Shown piece by piece: positions 28,497 to 36,141 of a stretch of DNA of 36,141 bases. The notes under the pieces are model-generated. The model had not been told where the DNA came from. It worked only from the letters and a program-made list of their open reading frames with translations, and ran no database searches. Source of the stretch: an uncultured Parasutterella sp. (GTDB taxonomy: Bacteria; Pseudomonadota; Gammaproteobacteria; Burkholderiales; Burkholderiaceae_F); contig CANQMZ010000004.1 of NCBI GenBank assembly GCA_947625105.1, positions 1 through 36,141 of the forward strand, in the 5' to 3' direction. Made by a program: the position numbers and the translations under genes. Positions within the stretch are counted from its first letter, which is position 1; each line of letters starts with the position of its first letter.

Positions 28497-28762
28497 AAAC
28501 CGCAAATGTGAAGGTAATCAACGAATTAGGATTACATGCAAGGCCGGCAGCAAAATTGACACAGAAAGCAAATGAGTTCCTGAGCGAAATAAAACTAATC
28601 AAAGGAGACAGGCAAGTTAATTGCAAATCTATTATGGGAGTAATGCTTCTTGCCGCATCCAAAGGAACAGAACTGACTCTAATTGCAGATGGAACTGACG
28701 AGGCAGAAGCCGTAGAGGAGATTTGCAAACTGTTCGAGAACCGTTTCGAAGAGGGAAATTAG
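28493..28762 (+). CDS. phosphocarrier protein HPr
   Basis: NELGLHARPAAKLTQKA (His active site) and CKSIMGVMLLAASKG (Ser region). Confidence 0.94.
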   Translation: MKTANVKVINELGLHARPAAKLTQKANEFLSEIKLIKGDRQVNCKSIMGVMLLAASKGTELTLIADGTDEAEAVEEICKLFENRFEEGN

Positions 28763-28765
28763 GGA

Positions 28766-30565
28766 ATGGCTGAAAAAAGCGGAAAAGAACCACTGGAACT
28801 CAGAGGTATCGGAATATCCAGCGGCGTGGGCTATGGGCAAGCTCGAGTTATGGCGGCGGCCCCTCTTCAGTTGCCTCAGTTTAAGCTTAAAGTCTCTGAG
28901 GTCGAAAAAGAGATTACGCGTCTTTCAAAGGCGGTTAAATCGGTTGATGCTGAAATCTGTCAGATGATGCAAAGGACGCCTAAACAGGCCCCCAAAGAGA
29001 TAAATTCTTTTTTGGATGTGTTCAAACTATTGGTTAATGACCCGATGATGTTTGATGAGGTCACTCGAATCATTAAAGAAAAACAAATCAACGCAGAGTG
29101 GGCTTTGGCTATTCATCTAGAGGAGACAAAAAAACTATTTGAAAATGTGTCTAACGAATACCTCATGGAAAGAGGAGATGATGTTGAGCAAGTTGTTAAC
29201 CGTCTCCAAGAAGAATTGATTGGTGGAAGGCGGCAAATCCAAATCCAAGTTCGTTCGGCACAGGAAGAAGTCATCCTCGTTACCAATGATCTTTCTTTGG
29301 CAGATGTGATTTGGCTCACTGAGTATGAAGAACTTGATCTAGTCGGAATTATTACTGAAAAAGGCGGCCCGAATTCGCATACAGCCATTCTTTCTCAGAC
29401 ATTATTTATCCCGGCCGTTGTGGGAGTAACGGATGCGAGAAAACTCATCCACAATGGCGATAGGGTTTTTGTTGACTCTAATAGCGGCAGGATCTTGTGC
29501 AATCCTCAAGGAGAAGATGTCAAGGAGATTGAGCAAAAAGTCCAGGCGCAGGAAAAGCTCTACAGCGAGCAATATCGGGCAAGAAAGCGGGTGGCAGAAA
29601 CAAAAGACCGCTTTAAAGTAAGACTGCTCGCTAATGTGGCCATGGCTACAGGCTTTGACGATATCTTGCACCTCGGAGCCCAAGGCGTCGGCTTGTATCG
29701 AAGTGAATATCTGTTTATGGGCCGCCGAGAGCTTCCTGATGAGAAAGAACAGGAAGAAAACTATCGGGAAATCATTGAAGAAATGGAGGGAAGACCCGTC
29801 ACCATACGAACTTTAGATGTTGGAGGAGACAAACTTCTAACACCGGAAGTGATGAAAAAAGGAGTTTTCAGAGTTTCTGCTGAGGAAGAAAATCCGGCGC
29901 TTGGCTTGAGGGCAATTCGATTTGCTTTGGCTAACCCAAGTATTTTGTTAACGCAAGTTAGAGCTATATTGAAGGCCGCCTACGGAAAAGATGTAAGGAT
30001 CCTTCTACCGCTTATCTCCTCGGTTGGAGAAATAAAAGAAGCTAAAAAATACATCGAATTGGCCAAACAGCAACTAACTGAGGAAAAAGCGTTATTCAAC
30101 GAAAGGACGCCAATTGGCATCATGATTGAACTGCCCGCCGTTGCGATTTGTCCCCACAAGTTTTTGAAAGAAGTCGATTTTGCGAGTATAGGAACCAATG
30201 ATTTGATTCAATACACGCTCGGAGTTGACCGTGGAAACGCCATGGTGGCGCCTTTGTTTGACGAATTGCATCCATCGGTCTTAAAACTTCTTTCCTCTAG
30301 TGCTAAAGCCGCGAGACAACTTTCTAAACCTATAAGTGTTTGTGGGGAAATGAGTGGAAAGCCCGAGTATGCGCCCATATTTGTCGGCATGGGGATTGAA
30401 GAGTTGTCCATGTCAGCACTTCAAATTCCCCTGGTTAAGCAGGAGATCCGAGAACTGTATAAGGAACAGTGCTCTAGGCTTGTTGGCAGGATGCTAAGGG
30501 CAGAGGACTCAGGTGAGGTCCGTAACATTCTGAACCGTTTTCGCAATAAATCTCTTCCACATTGA
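28766..30565 (+). CDS. ptsI: phosphoenolpyruvate-protein phosphotransferase (PTS enzyme I)
   Basis: GGPNSHTAILSQTLFIPAVVG; LYRSEYLFMGR; FASIGTNDLIQYTLGVDRGN. Confidence 0.96.
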   Translation: MAEKSGKEPLELRGIGISSGVGYGQARVMAAAPLQLPQFKLKVSEVEKEITRLSKAVKSVDAEICQMMQRTPKQAPKEINSFLDVFKLLVNDPMMFDEVTRIIKEKQINAEWALAIHLEETKKLFENVSNEYLMERGDDVEQVVNRLQEELIGGRRQIQIQVRSAQEEVILVTNDLSLADVIWLTEYEELDLVGIITEKGGPNSHTAILSQTLFIPAVVGVTDARKLIHNGDRVFVDSNSGRILCNPQGEDVKEIEQKVQAQEKLYSEQYRARKRVAETKDRFKVRLLANVAMATGFDDILHLGAQGVGLYRSEYLFMGRRELPDEKEQEENYREIIEEMEGRPVTIRTLDVGGDKLLTPEVMKKGVFRVSAEEENPALGLRAIRFALANPSILLTQVRAILKAAYGKDVRILLPLISSVGEIKEAKKYIELAKQQLTEEKALFNERTPIGIMIELPAVAICPHKFLKEVDFASIGTNDLIQYTLGVDRGNAMVAPLFDELHPSVLKLLSSSAKAARQLSKPISVCGEMSGKPEYAPIFVGMGIEELSMSALQIPLVKQEIRELYKEQCSRLVGRMLRAEDSGEVRNILNRFRNKSLPH

Positions 30566-30589
30566 GGCAGATAAAAGGAGCTTGCCACT

Positions 30590-31270
30590 ATGAACAAAAA
30601 GCAGACCAAAGCTCAGGCTGAAGAATTGACCGATGAAGAATTGCTGGAAATGGATGAACTTCTCGCCAGTGTTGACGAAAAGTTCGAGTCAATGGACGCG
30701 GCAGAGGCAGACGGATTTATGACAGCCCTGGAGTTAATGCCAATCGAACCGGAAGAGCAAGAATGGATAGAGGAAATCCTTGCTCCCGGAGCTAAAGGCG
30801 GGACAACGGGAGAGCTCGCTAAGGATAGGCGTCTTAGGAAGTTGATTGAACGCCGAAAAAAGGAAATTAGCAAAACGCTAAAAGAATCTGAACCACTCGA
30901 TCCGATTTATTTTGACGTTGAAGATGAAGAAGGGAATGTCTTGGAGGGAAAAAAGGCGATTGCGGCATTGGAGCCGTTCGCTCTAGGTTTCCTAGAAGCG
31001 GCACAGAAGTGGCCGGGCCTTCTAGAAAGTGATTCGGATCAAATCGCGTCTGCGCTACACGGCATTTTGAGGCACTTGCCCAAATATGCTTTGGGAGATT
31101 TTGCGCCCATCAAAGAAGAGCTTGACAAAAATGTTCCGCTGGAGGATCTTCCCGCTGCTTTGTCGGACCTGGCCTGTTGCATCGCCTCGATTGCGCAAGT
31201 AACAAAGGGATATAAGTTACCGAGCCTAAATGAACCCCTCTCAGATGAAGAGGAAAGAGAAAAGGCTTGA
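30590..31270 (+). CDS. UPF0149 (YecA/YgfB) family protein
   Basis: SMDAAEADGFMTALELMPIEPEEQEWIEEIL start pattern; acidic helical protein. Confidence 0.78.
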   Translation: MNKKQTKAQAEELTDEELLEMDELLASVDEKFESMDAAEADGFMTALELMPIEPEEQEWIEEILAPGAKGGTTGELAKDRRLRKLIERRKKEISKTLKESEPLDPIYFDVEDEEGNVLEGKKAIAALEPFALGFLEAAQKWPGLLESDSDQIASALHGILRHLPKYALGDFAPIKEELDKNVPLEDLPAALSDLACCIASIAQVTKGYKLPSLNEPLSDEEEREKA

Positions 31271-31277
31271 AACCACT

Positions 31278-32663
31278 TTAAGTTTTTTTTCCTTCCAGCC
31301 AGGCGATCAATAGGATTAGGAAAAGAACGGGGATGCCTATAGCTGCGGTTGTCAGAAAGAAGTTGGAATAACCAATAGACTCAACCATGACACCAGAGAA
31401 GCCGGCAAGAAATTTAGGTAAAAGCAGCATGATGGAGGAAAACACAGCGTATTGTGTAGCTGAGTACGCAACATTGGTTAGTCCTGAAAGGTAGGCAACA
31501 AAAGCGGCACTAGCAAGTCCTCCCGCAAGATTGTCTGCGCTTACTGTAAAGATTAAGAAAGTTAAGTTGTGCCCCAAGGAAGCCAAGAAAGAAAAAAGGA
31601 CATTGGTCGCCGCCGATAGCAACGCGCCGAGAAAAAGCGTTTTTAATACACCAGCTTTAAGTACGATGATACCGCCAAGGAAGGTTCCTATCAGTGTCAT
31701 GACTACCCCGAAAACTTTGGATATCGCGGCAACTTCGTCTTTGCTGAACCCCATATCTCTGTAGAAAGGGTTACTCATTACGCCCATGACAACGTCACTA
31801 ATTCTATAGGTGGCAATGAGCAACAAAATAGCTACGGCATGCCAGCGATAACGAACAAAGAAATCCGAGATTGGTACCCAAGCAATGAACTTGAGCCAAC
31901 CGATGATTTTTGCGAGCGAAGACGGCCAATGGGGATGGGATTCAATAAAGACCGTAATATTTTTCCCGATCTCAGAAAGCTGTTCATATTTATGTTCCTC
32001 ATCAACCTTGTTAGGTTTTGGGGACAGTAACGTAGTGACCAACCCAACTAACATGGAAGCGGACATAATCAGGTAGGCCACTTTCCAACCACCAGGGTCG
32101 TAAACATTGGAGTCGGTATGTTGAAAAAAAGCAGCTAAGGCTAGGGCACCTGCTCCGGCCCAAATCATGGCGACACGGTATCCGGTTTGATAGGCAGCAG
32201 CCAGTGCGCCTTGCATTTTGACATCGGCACTTTCTATTCGATAAGCGTCTAGAGATATGTCCTGAGTGGCAGATCCGAAAGCAGCAAAGAAAGTGAAGAA
32301 AACAAGAATTTTGAACTGGTTACTGGGATCGGAAAATGCCATCCCACACAAGCAAATGATGATCAAAATTTGAGAAACGAGAAGCCATGCTCTGCGTTGC
32401 CCCAAAAGACAGGTCAAAAAAGGAATTTTTAAGTTATCGACCAAAGGGGCCCATATCCATTTACATCCATAAACGAGTCCGATCCATGACATGAAGCCGA
32501 TTGTCTTGAGGTCAATGCCAGCTTCTCTGAGCCAGAAACCCAAAGTTCCAATTACGAGCAGAAGAGGCAACCCGGCAGAAAAGCCTAAAAAAAACATCCG
32601 AAGACATACGGGTTGTCCGTAAATCTTTAAGAGAGAAAGCCAAGAATTTTTAGAGGTAGTCAC
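31278..32663 (-). CDS. MFS transporter, AmpG-like
   Basis: FFLGFSAGLPLLLVIGTLGFWLREAGIDLKTIGFMSWIGLVYGCKWIWAPLVD is AmpG-like; 12-TM composition. Confidence 0.85.
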   Translation of the reverse strand: MTTSKNSWLSLLKIYGQPVCLRMFFLGFSAGLPLLLVIGTLGFWLREAGIDLKTIGFMSWIGLVYGCKWIWAPLVDNLKIPFLTCLLGQRRAWLLVSQILIIICLCGMAFSDPSNQFKILVFFTFFAAFGSATQDISLDAYRIESADVKMQGALAAAYQTGYRVAMIWAGAGALALAAFFQHTDSNVYDPGGWKVAYLIMSASMLVGLVTTLLSPKPNKVDEEHKYEQLSEIGKNITVFIESHPHWPSSLAKIIGWLKFIAWVPISDFFVRYRWHAVAILLLIATYRISDVVMGVMSNPFYRDMGFSKDEVAAISKVFGVVMTLIGTFLGGIIVLKAGVLKTLFLGALLSAATNVLFSFLASLGHNLTFLIFTVSADNLAGGLASAAFVAYLSGLTNVAYSATQYAVFSSIMLLLPKFLAGFSGVMVESIGYSNFFLTTAAIGIPVLFLILLIAWLEGKKT

Positions 32664-32667
32664 TCGC

Positions 32668-33360
32668 TTAACCCGTTATTTCTTTTAGGGAGATCCATTT
32701 CCATTGACCGACAGCTAAATCGCTTGGTAAATGATACGAATTGAAAGCCAACCTATTTAAAGCAACAACTCGATTCGATACCGCAGCCAACATTCTTTTT
32801 ACCTGATGATACTTTCCTTGTGCAATTGTGAGTTCCAGTTTATGTGTTCCCAGGATTTTACAGGTCTGCGCCCTGACGATTTCATCTGCATCGTTAAGTT
32901 TGACGCCCCGGAGAAGCGAGTTGATCTGTTGTTCCGAAAGAGGATATTTTGTGGTGACTTCGTAGGTTTTTTTGATTTTGTTTTTTGGGTGAGTCAGTCG
33001 ATGCAGTAGTTGCCCATCGTCAGTAAGGATAAGAAGCCCTGTCGTATCTTCATCGAGTCGGCCAACAGGTTGTACGCCCCGGTTTCTTAGAGGTGGCGGG
33101 AGCAGAGACAATACACTGGGGTGATGAATTGGTTTGCGCGAGCACTCAAAGTTAGCAGGCTTGTTCATAGCAATAAGGGCTTTTTCGTGAAAAGGCCAGC
33201 AAACAGAGTCAACCTCGAAAAAAAGGTTTTGGACATTTATTTCTTCGTCAGGATCTAGGATCGTTCGACCTGATACCGTAAATCTGCCAGATAAAACCAA
33301 GCTTCTGCATTCACGGCGCGTACCGAACCCCTGAGAAAAAAGAATGTTCTCCGCCTTCAT
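32668..33360 (-). CDS. rRNA pseudouridine synthase, RsuA family
   Basis: S4-like N-terminus; VQPVGRLDEDTTGLLILTDDGQLLHRLTHPKNKIKKTYEV; GKYHQVKRMLAAV. Confidence 0.93.
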   Translation of the reverse strand: MKAENILFSQGFGTRRECRSLVLSGRFTVSGRTILDPDEEINVQNLFFEVDSVCWPFHEKALIAMNKPANFECSRKPIHHPSVLSLLPPPLRNRGVQPVGRLDEDTTGLLILTDDGQLLHRLTHPKNKIKKTYEVTTKYPLSEQQINSLLRGVKLNDADEIVRAQTCKILGTHKLELTIAQGKYHQVKRMLAAVSNRVVALNRLAFNSYHLPSDLAVGQWKWISLKEITG

Positions 33361-34136
33361 TTCAAGTCATACCGGTAATTGATTGTCAAGGGAGCGTGGT
33401 CGGAAAAGCGCTCGGCGGTGTATATAGATACATCCGTAGCCGAGGCAGCTATATTTCGTGTTCCCATCTGATAGTCAATGCGCCAACCCACATTCTTTGC
33501 GCGCGCCTGCCCCCGGTTACTCCACCAAGTAAATTGATCCGGTCTTTGGTCAATCAGACGGAACACATCAAACCAGCCATTTGAAAAACGTTCGGTCAGC
33601 CACTGTCGCTCTTCGGGCAGAAAGCCCGAATGGTTAAGATTTCCTCTCCAATTTTTTATGTCAATTTCCTTATGGGCGATGTTGAAGTCACCACACAGAA
33701 GAACTTCCCTGTTTTTTTTCATGAGGAGATCGAGTTGATTAACAAAGAGGTCTAAAAAGCGGAATTTGGCTTGTTGTCTCAGATCAGAGGAGGATCCCGA
33801 TGGAAAATAAACAGAAGCAACGATCAGGTTATCAAACTGTAATTCAACATATCGTCCCTCAGCATCAAATTCGGGGCTACCAAAACCGATTTGGACAGCG
33901 GAGGGTCTGTGTTTAGTTAGCAGGGCGCAACCCGAATAACCGGGTTTTTCGGCACAGTGAAGGAAGCGGTTATAGCCTTCCATACCCAATATCTCGTCGG
34001 ATATGTCTTTTTCTTGAGCTTTCAACTCCTGGATACAAACAAAATCCGCATCCTGTTTTTTGAGCCAAGCGAGAAACCCCTTTTTAGTCGCAGACCGTAT
34101 TCCATTCGTATTTGCTGTAATGATTCTGAGCACGAT
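33357..34136 (-). CDS. exodeoxyribonuclease III (xthA-like)
   Basis: RIITANTNGIRSATKKGFLAWLKKQDADFVCIQELKAQ; GDFNIAHKEID; WRIDYQM; FSDHAPLTI. Exact start uncertain (ORF to 34181). Confidence 0.92.
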   Translation of the reverse strand: MVLRIITANTNGIRSATKKGFLAWLKKQDADFVCIQELKAQEKDISDEILGMEGYNRFLHCAEKPGYSGCALLTKHRPSAVQIGFGSPEFDAEGRYVELQFDNLIVASVYFPSGSSSDLRQQAKFRFLDLFVNQLDLLMKKNREVLLCGDFNIAHKEIDIKNWRGNLNHSGFLPEERQWLTERFSNGWFDVFRLIDQRPDQFTWWSNRGQARAKNVGWRIDYQMGTRNIAASATDVSIYTAERFSDHAPLTINYRYDLK

Positions 34137-34199
34137 GGTTATTAAACACTCTACAATTGGATGGCTCAATTTTAATTTCATAAACCTAGGTATTTCACT

Positions 34200-34889
34200 A
34201 TGCTAACTACAGGTCAAGAATTTATTAAGTTCTGTATTGATTGTGACGTTCTGAGATTTGGCTCGTTTAAGACAAAAGCCGGAAGAGATTCTCCTTATTT
34301 TTTTAATGCAGGACTCTTTGATAACGGATCTAAACTTGCGCTATTTGCCGCTTTCTACGGTATGACTTTGTTAGAGGCCATCGAGCAAAAAGGACTTAAA
34401 TGCGACATGCTTTTTGGTCCAGCCTACAAAGGAATTCCTCTTGTGGCAGCAACGGCGACAGTTTTGGCAATGAGAATGGGAGTGAGTTTCCCGTTTAGTT
34501 TTAATCGGAAAGAAGTCAAGGATCACGGAGAAGGTGGTAACGTCATAGGAGCACCTATCGAGGGTAACGTGATCATTCTTGACGATGTCATTTCTGCCGG
34601 AACATCAGTTCGAGAATCCATCGAAATTATTAAGGCAAATGGAGGCAACCCTGCGGGCATCATTATTGCTCTTGATCGGATGGAAAGAGCAGGAGACGCT
34701 AAAAACATCAAACCACTATCGGCAGTTGAGGATGTTGAACAAACTTTCGGAATTCCCGTCATTGCGATCGCAACCCTCGAGGATCTTTTAGGTTACTTGA
34801 AAAAAACAAGAAAGAAGGCACTTTTGGGCAAAAGAGAAAAAATAGAGACTTACCTGAAAAAGTATGGGTCGCTAAAAATACAGAATTAA
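34200..34889 (+). CDS. pyrE: orotate phosphoribosyltransferase
   Basis: LRFGSFKTKAGRDSPYFFNAGLF; FGPAYKGIPL; PRPP motif VIILDDVISAGTSVRE. Confidence 0.95.
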   Translation: MLTTGQEFIKFCIDCDVLRFGSFKTKAGRDSPYFFNAGLFDNGSKLALFAAFYGMTLLEAIEQKGLKCDMLFGPAYKGIPLVAATATVLAMRMGVSFPFSFNRKEVKDHGEGGNVIGAPIEGNVIILDDVISAGTSVRESIEIIKANGGNPAGIIIALDRMERAGDAKNIKPLSAVEDVEQTFGIPVIAIATLEDLLGYLKKTRKKALLGKREKIETYLKKYGSLKIQN

Positions 34890-34920
34890 AAAGGTTTATG
34901 ACGCAGTAACCTTAATTCTC

Positions 34921-34998
34921 AAAAACTCCCGCAAACGAGACCCGAATAATTTTGGGGTGTGAAAATATTCTTGATTGAGTTAAAGAAAATGATACGGT
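34921..34998 (+). repeat. intergenic repeat copy B (partner at about 12143-12222)
   Basis: aaaaactcccgcaaacgagacccgaataattttggggtgtgaaaatattcttgattgagttaaagaaaatgatacgg aligns with copy A. Confidence 0.7.
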
Positions 34999-35406
34999 GA
35001 TATTTTTAAAAAAATCAATGCGTTATTGAGGAGTTTTATTATGCCGTATCCTAGAATTTACGGTAACATCGGCTTTTCTTTTGCTCAAAAACCTCTATAC
35101 CATTGCCTACCTTAACCATCGAGGTCTGATTAAAAATCCCCGGTTAAATACGTGGAGAGTTAAGCCTGTCAGAAAAAGGCGAAGAATCCACCCAGAAGTC
35201 TAAGCTTAATAAATAAGAGAAACCCTACAGACACGTAAAAGACAGCAAACAAAAGATGTAAACAATTGTGAAGCCTGTTTGCTTCAATGAACAGAGATTG
35301 TCAAAAATATCAAGCCTTTTATAGGCAAGAATCTTTGGCGACCAGGCGATCGTATGGCGTGTGCGAGGGCACAGCTTGCATCCTCCCCGTCACGGGGATT
35401 TTCAGA

Positions 35407-35435
35407 TTGGACATGGAGATGATATTAGATACAAT
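35407..35435 (+). promoter_or_regulatory. sigma70-like promoter upstream of the Rpn-family gene
   Basis: TTGGAC - 17 nt - TACAAT, ending about 22 nt before the preferred ATG (35458), which has an AAGGAA ribosome-binding site. Confidence 0.6.
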
Positions 35436-35457
35436 GTCAGAAAAAAGGAATACAAAT

Positions 35458-36141
35458 ATGAACAAAGAATTTAGATCGTATATCAGGGAAGTCAGGCTGT
35501 TCGATGATTACTTTTTTGGGATCTTTTTTCGTGATGATCCGAAGTATATCGAGGTCGTCATTCAGGCGATTTTCAAACAACAGGGAATCCCCTCAGTCAA
35601 AGTCAAAGAGATCCACGTCCAGCATGACCTCGTTTCCCCCTACAGAGGAGTACGCTTGTCAAACGGGCAAGATACTACAGTGCCATGATTGACACCAATA
35701 CACTGGAGCAGGGTAAGGATTTCGACAAACTGCCAGAGAACTACGTGATTTTTATCACGGAGAAAGACTTTCGGGGTGATGGAAAGCCAGCCTATCAAGT
35801 TGAAAGGTATTATGTGGATGATCATAGGCCTTTTTCGGATGGTACGCATATTATCTTTGTCAACGGACAGCATAGCGGGGACGACCCTATTGGAATGTTA
35901 ATGCATGATTTTTCAAGTAAAGGAGCTAATGAGATGAAGAACGCTGTATTGGCTGAAAGAGCCCGTTTCCTTAAAGAAACCGATGAAGGACATAGTGAGA
36001 TCTCGCGTATTGAAGAGGCTATCAGAGACGAGGGAAGAGCCGAGGGAAGAGCCGAGGGAAGAGTCGAGGGAAGAGTCGAGGGAGAGGCTATTGGAATGGT
36101 CAAGGGAAGAGCCGAGGAAAAAAATAGTTTGGCTAAGAGAA
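35458..36141 (+). pseudogene. Rpn family / PD-(D/E)XK nuclease-transposase family gene with frameshifting internal deletion (continues past window)
   Basis: 5' part MNKEFRSYIREVRLFDDYFFGIFFRDDPKYIEVVIQAIFKQQGIPSVKVKEIHVQHDLVSPYRGVR. It is followed in another frame by VKRARYYSAMIDTNTLEQGKDFDKLPENYVIFITEKDFRGDGKPAYQVERYYVDDHRPFSDGTHIIFVNGQHSGDDPIGMLMHDFSSKGANEMKN..., open to the window end. Confidence 0.88.
36030..36089 (+). repeat. 12-bp tandem repeat GAGGGAAGAG(C/T)C, four clean units plus one degenerate
   Basis: Encodes EGRAEGRAEGRVEGRVEGEA; a related unit recurs at about 36102-36113. Confidence 0.92.

Noticed and set aside
35243-35282. AGCAAAC...GTTTGCT inverted repeat as insertion-element ends
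   Set aside because: Only 7 bp with a 26-nt gap and no transposase or target-site duplication. Consistent with chance.
35376-35402. CRISPR-repeat-like palindrome (CCTCCCCGTCACGGGGATTTTC)
   Set aside because: Single copy with no spacer-repeat periodicity; better explained as a small hairpin or terminator.
35287-35457. N-terminal extension of the Rpn-family ORF (MNRDCQKYQAFYRQES...)
   Set aside because: It spans a hairpin and a near-consensus promoter, lacks family similarity, and a better RBS-ATG lies at 35458. Treated as non-coding leader.

Overview
The window reads as a Betaproteobacteria (Burkholderiales-like, possibly Sutterellaceae) chromosome segment. Lineage is inferred from gene order only. 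Most of it is housekeeping: a tRNA-Gln cut by the left edge, ispE-lolB-TPR protein, an M20 peptidase, ahpC, a polar amino-acid ABC transporter without its ATPase, cbpA-cbpM, a DUF21/CBS protein, topB, def, an alpha/beta hydrolase, fmt-rsmB-DUF4390-ntrY-ntrX-trkA-trkH, DUF1840, PTS EIIA/HPr/EI, a UPF0149 protein, an AmpG-like MFS protein, an RsuA-like synthase, xthA-like, and pyrE. The accessory material is more interesting. (1) A standalone AAA-ATPase + PD-(D/E)XK gene (25733-27346) is flanked by ~200-bp direct repeats. Each repeat is a copy of the convergent trkH/DUF1840 3' junction, so an insertion or duplication history is visible in the sequence. (2) A decayed HI_1419/HI_1420-type toxin-antitoxin pair lies in the paeA-topB gap (about 12217-12473), below the ORF-track length cutoff. 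(3) A ~85-bp intergenic repeat is shared between that TA remnant (about 12143-12222) and the pyrE downstream region (about 34921-34998). (4) An Rpn/PD-(D/E)XK transposase-family gene (35458 to window end) has lost its predicted catalytic core through a frameshifting internal deletion. Its second half runs off the window, so the ORF track does not list it. I did not find a convincing multi-gene novel system. The ATPase-nuclease module and its scar are the best candidates for follow-up.
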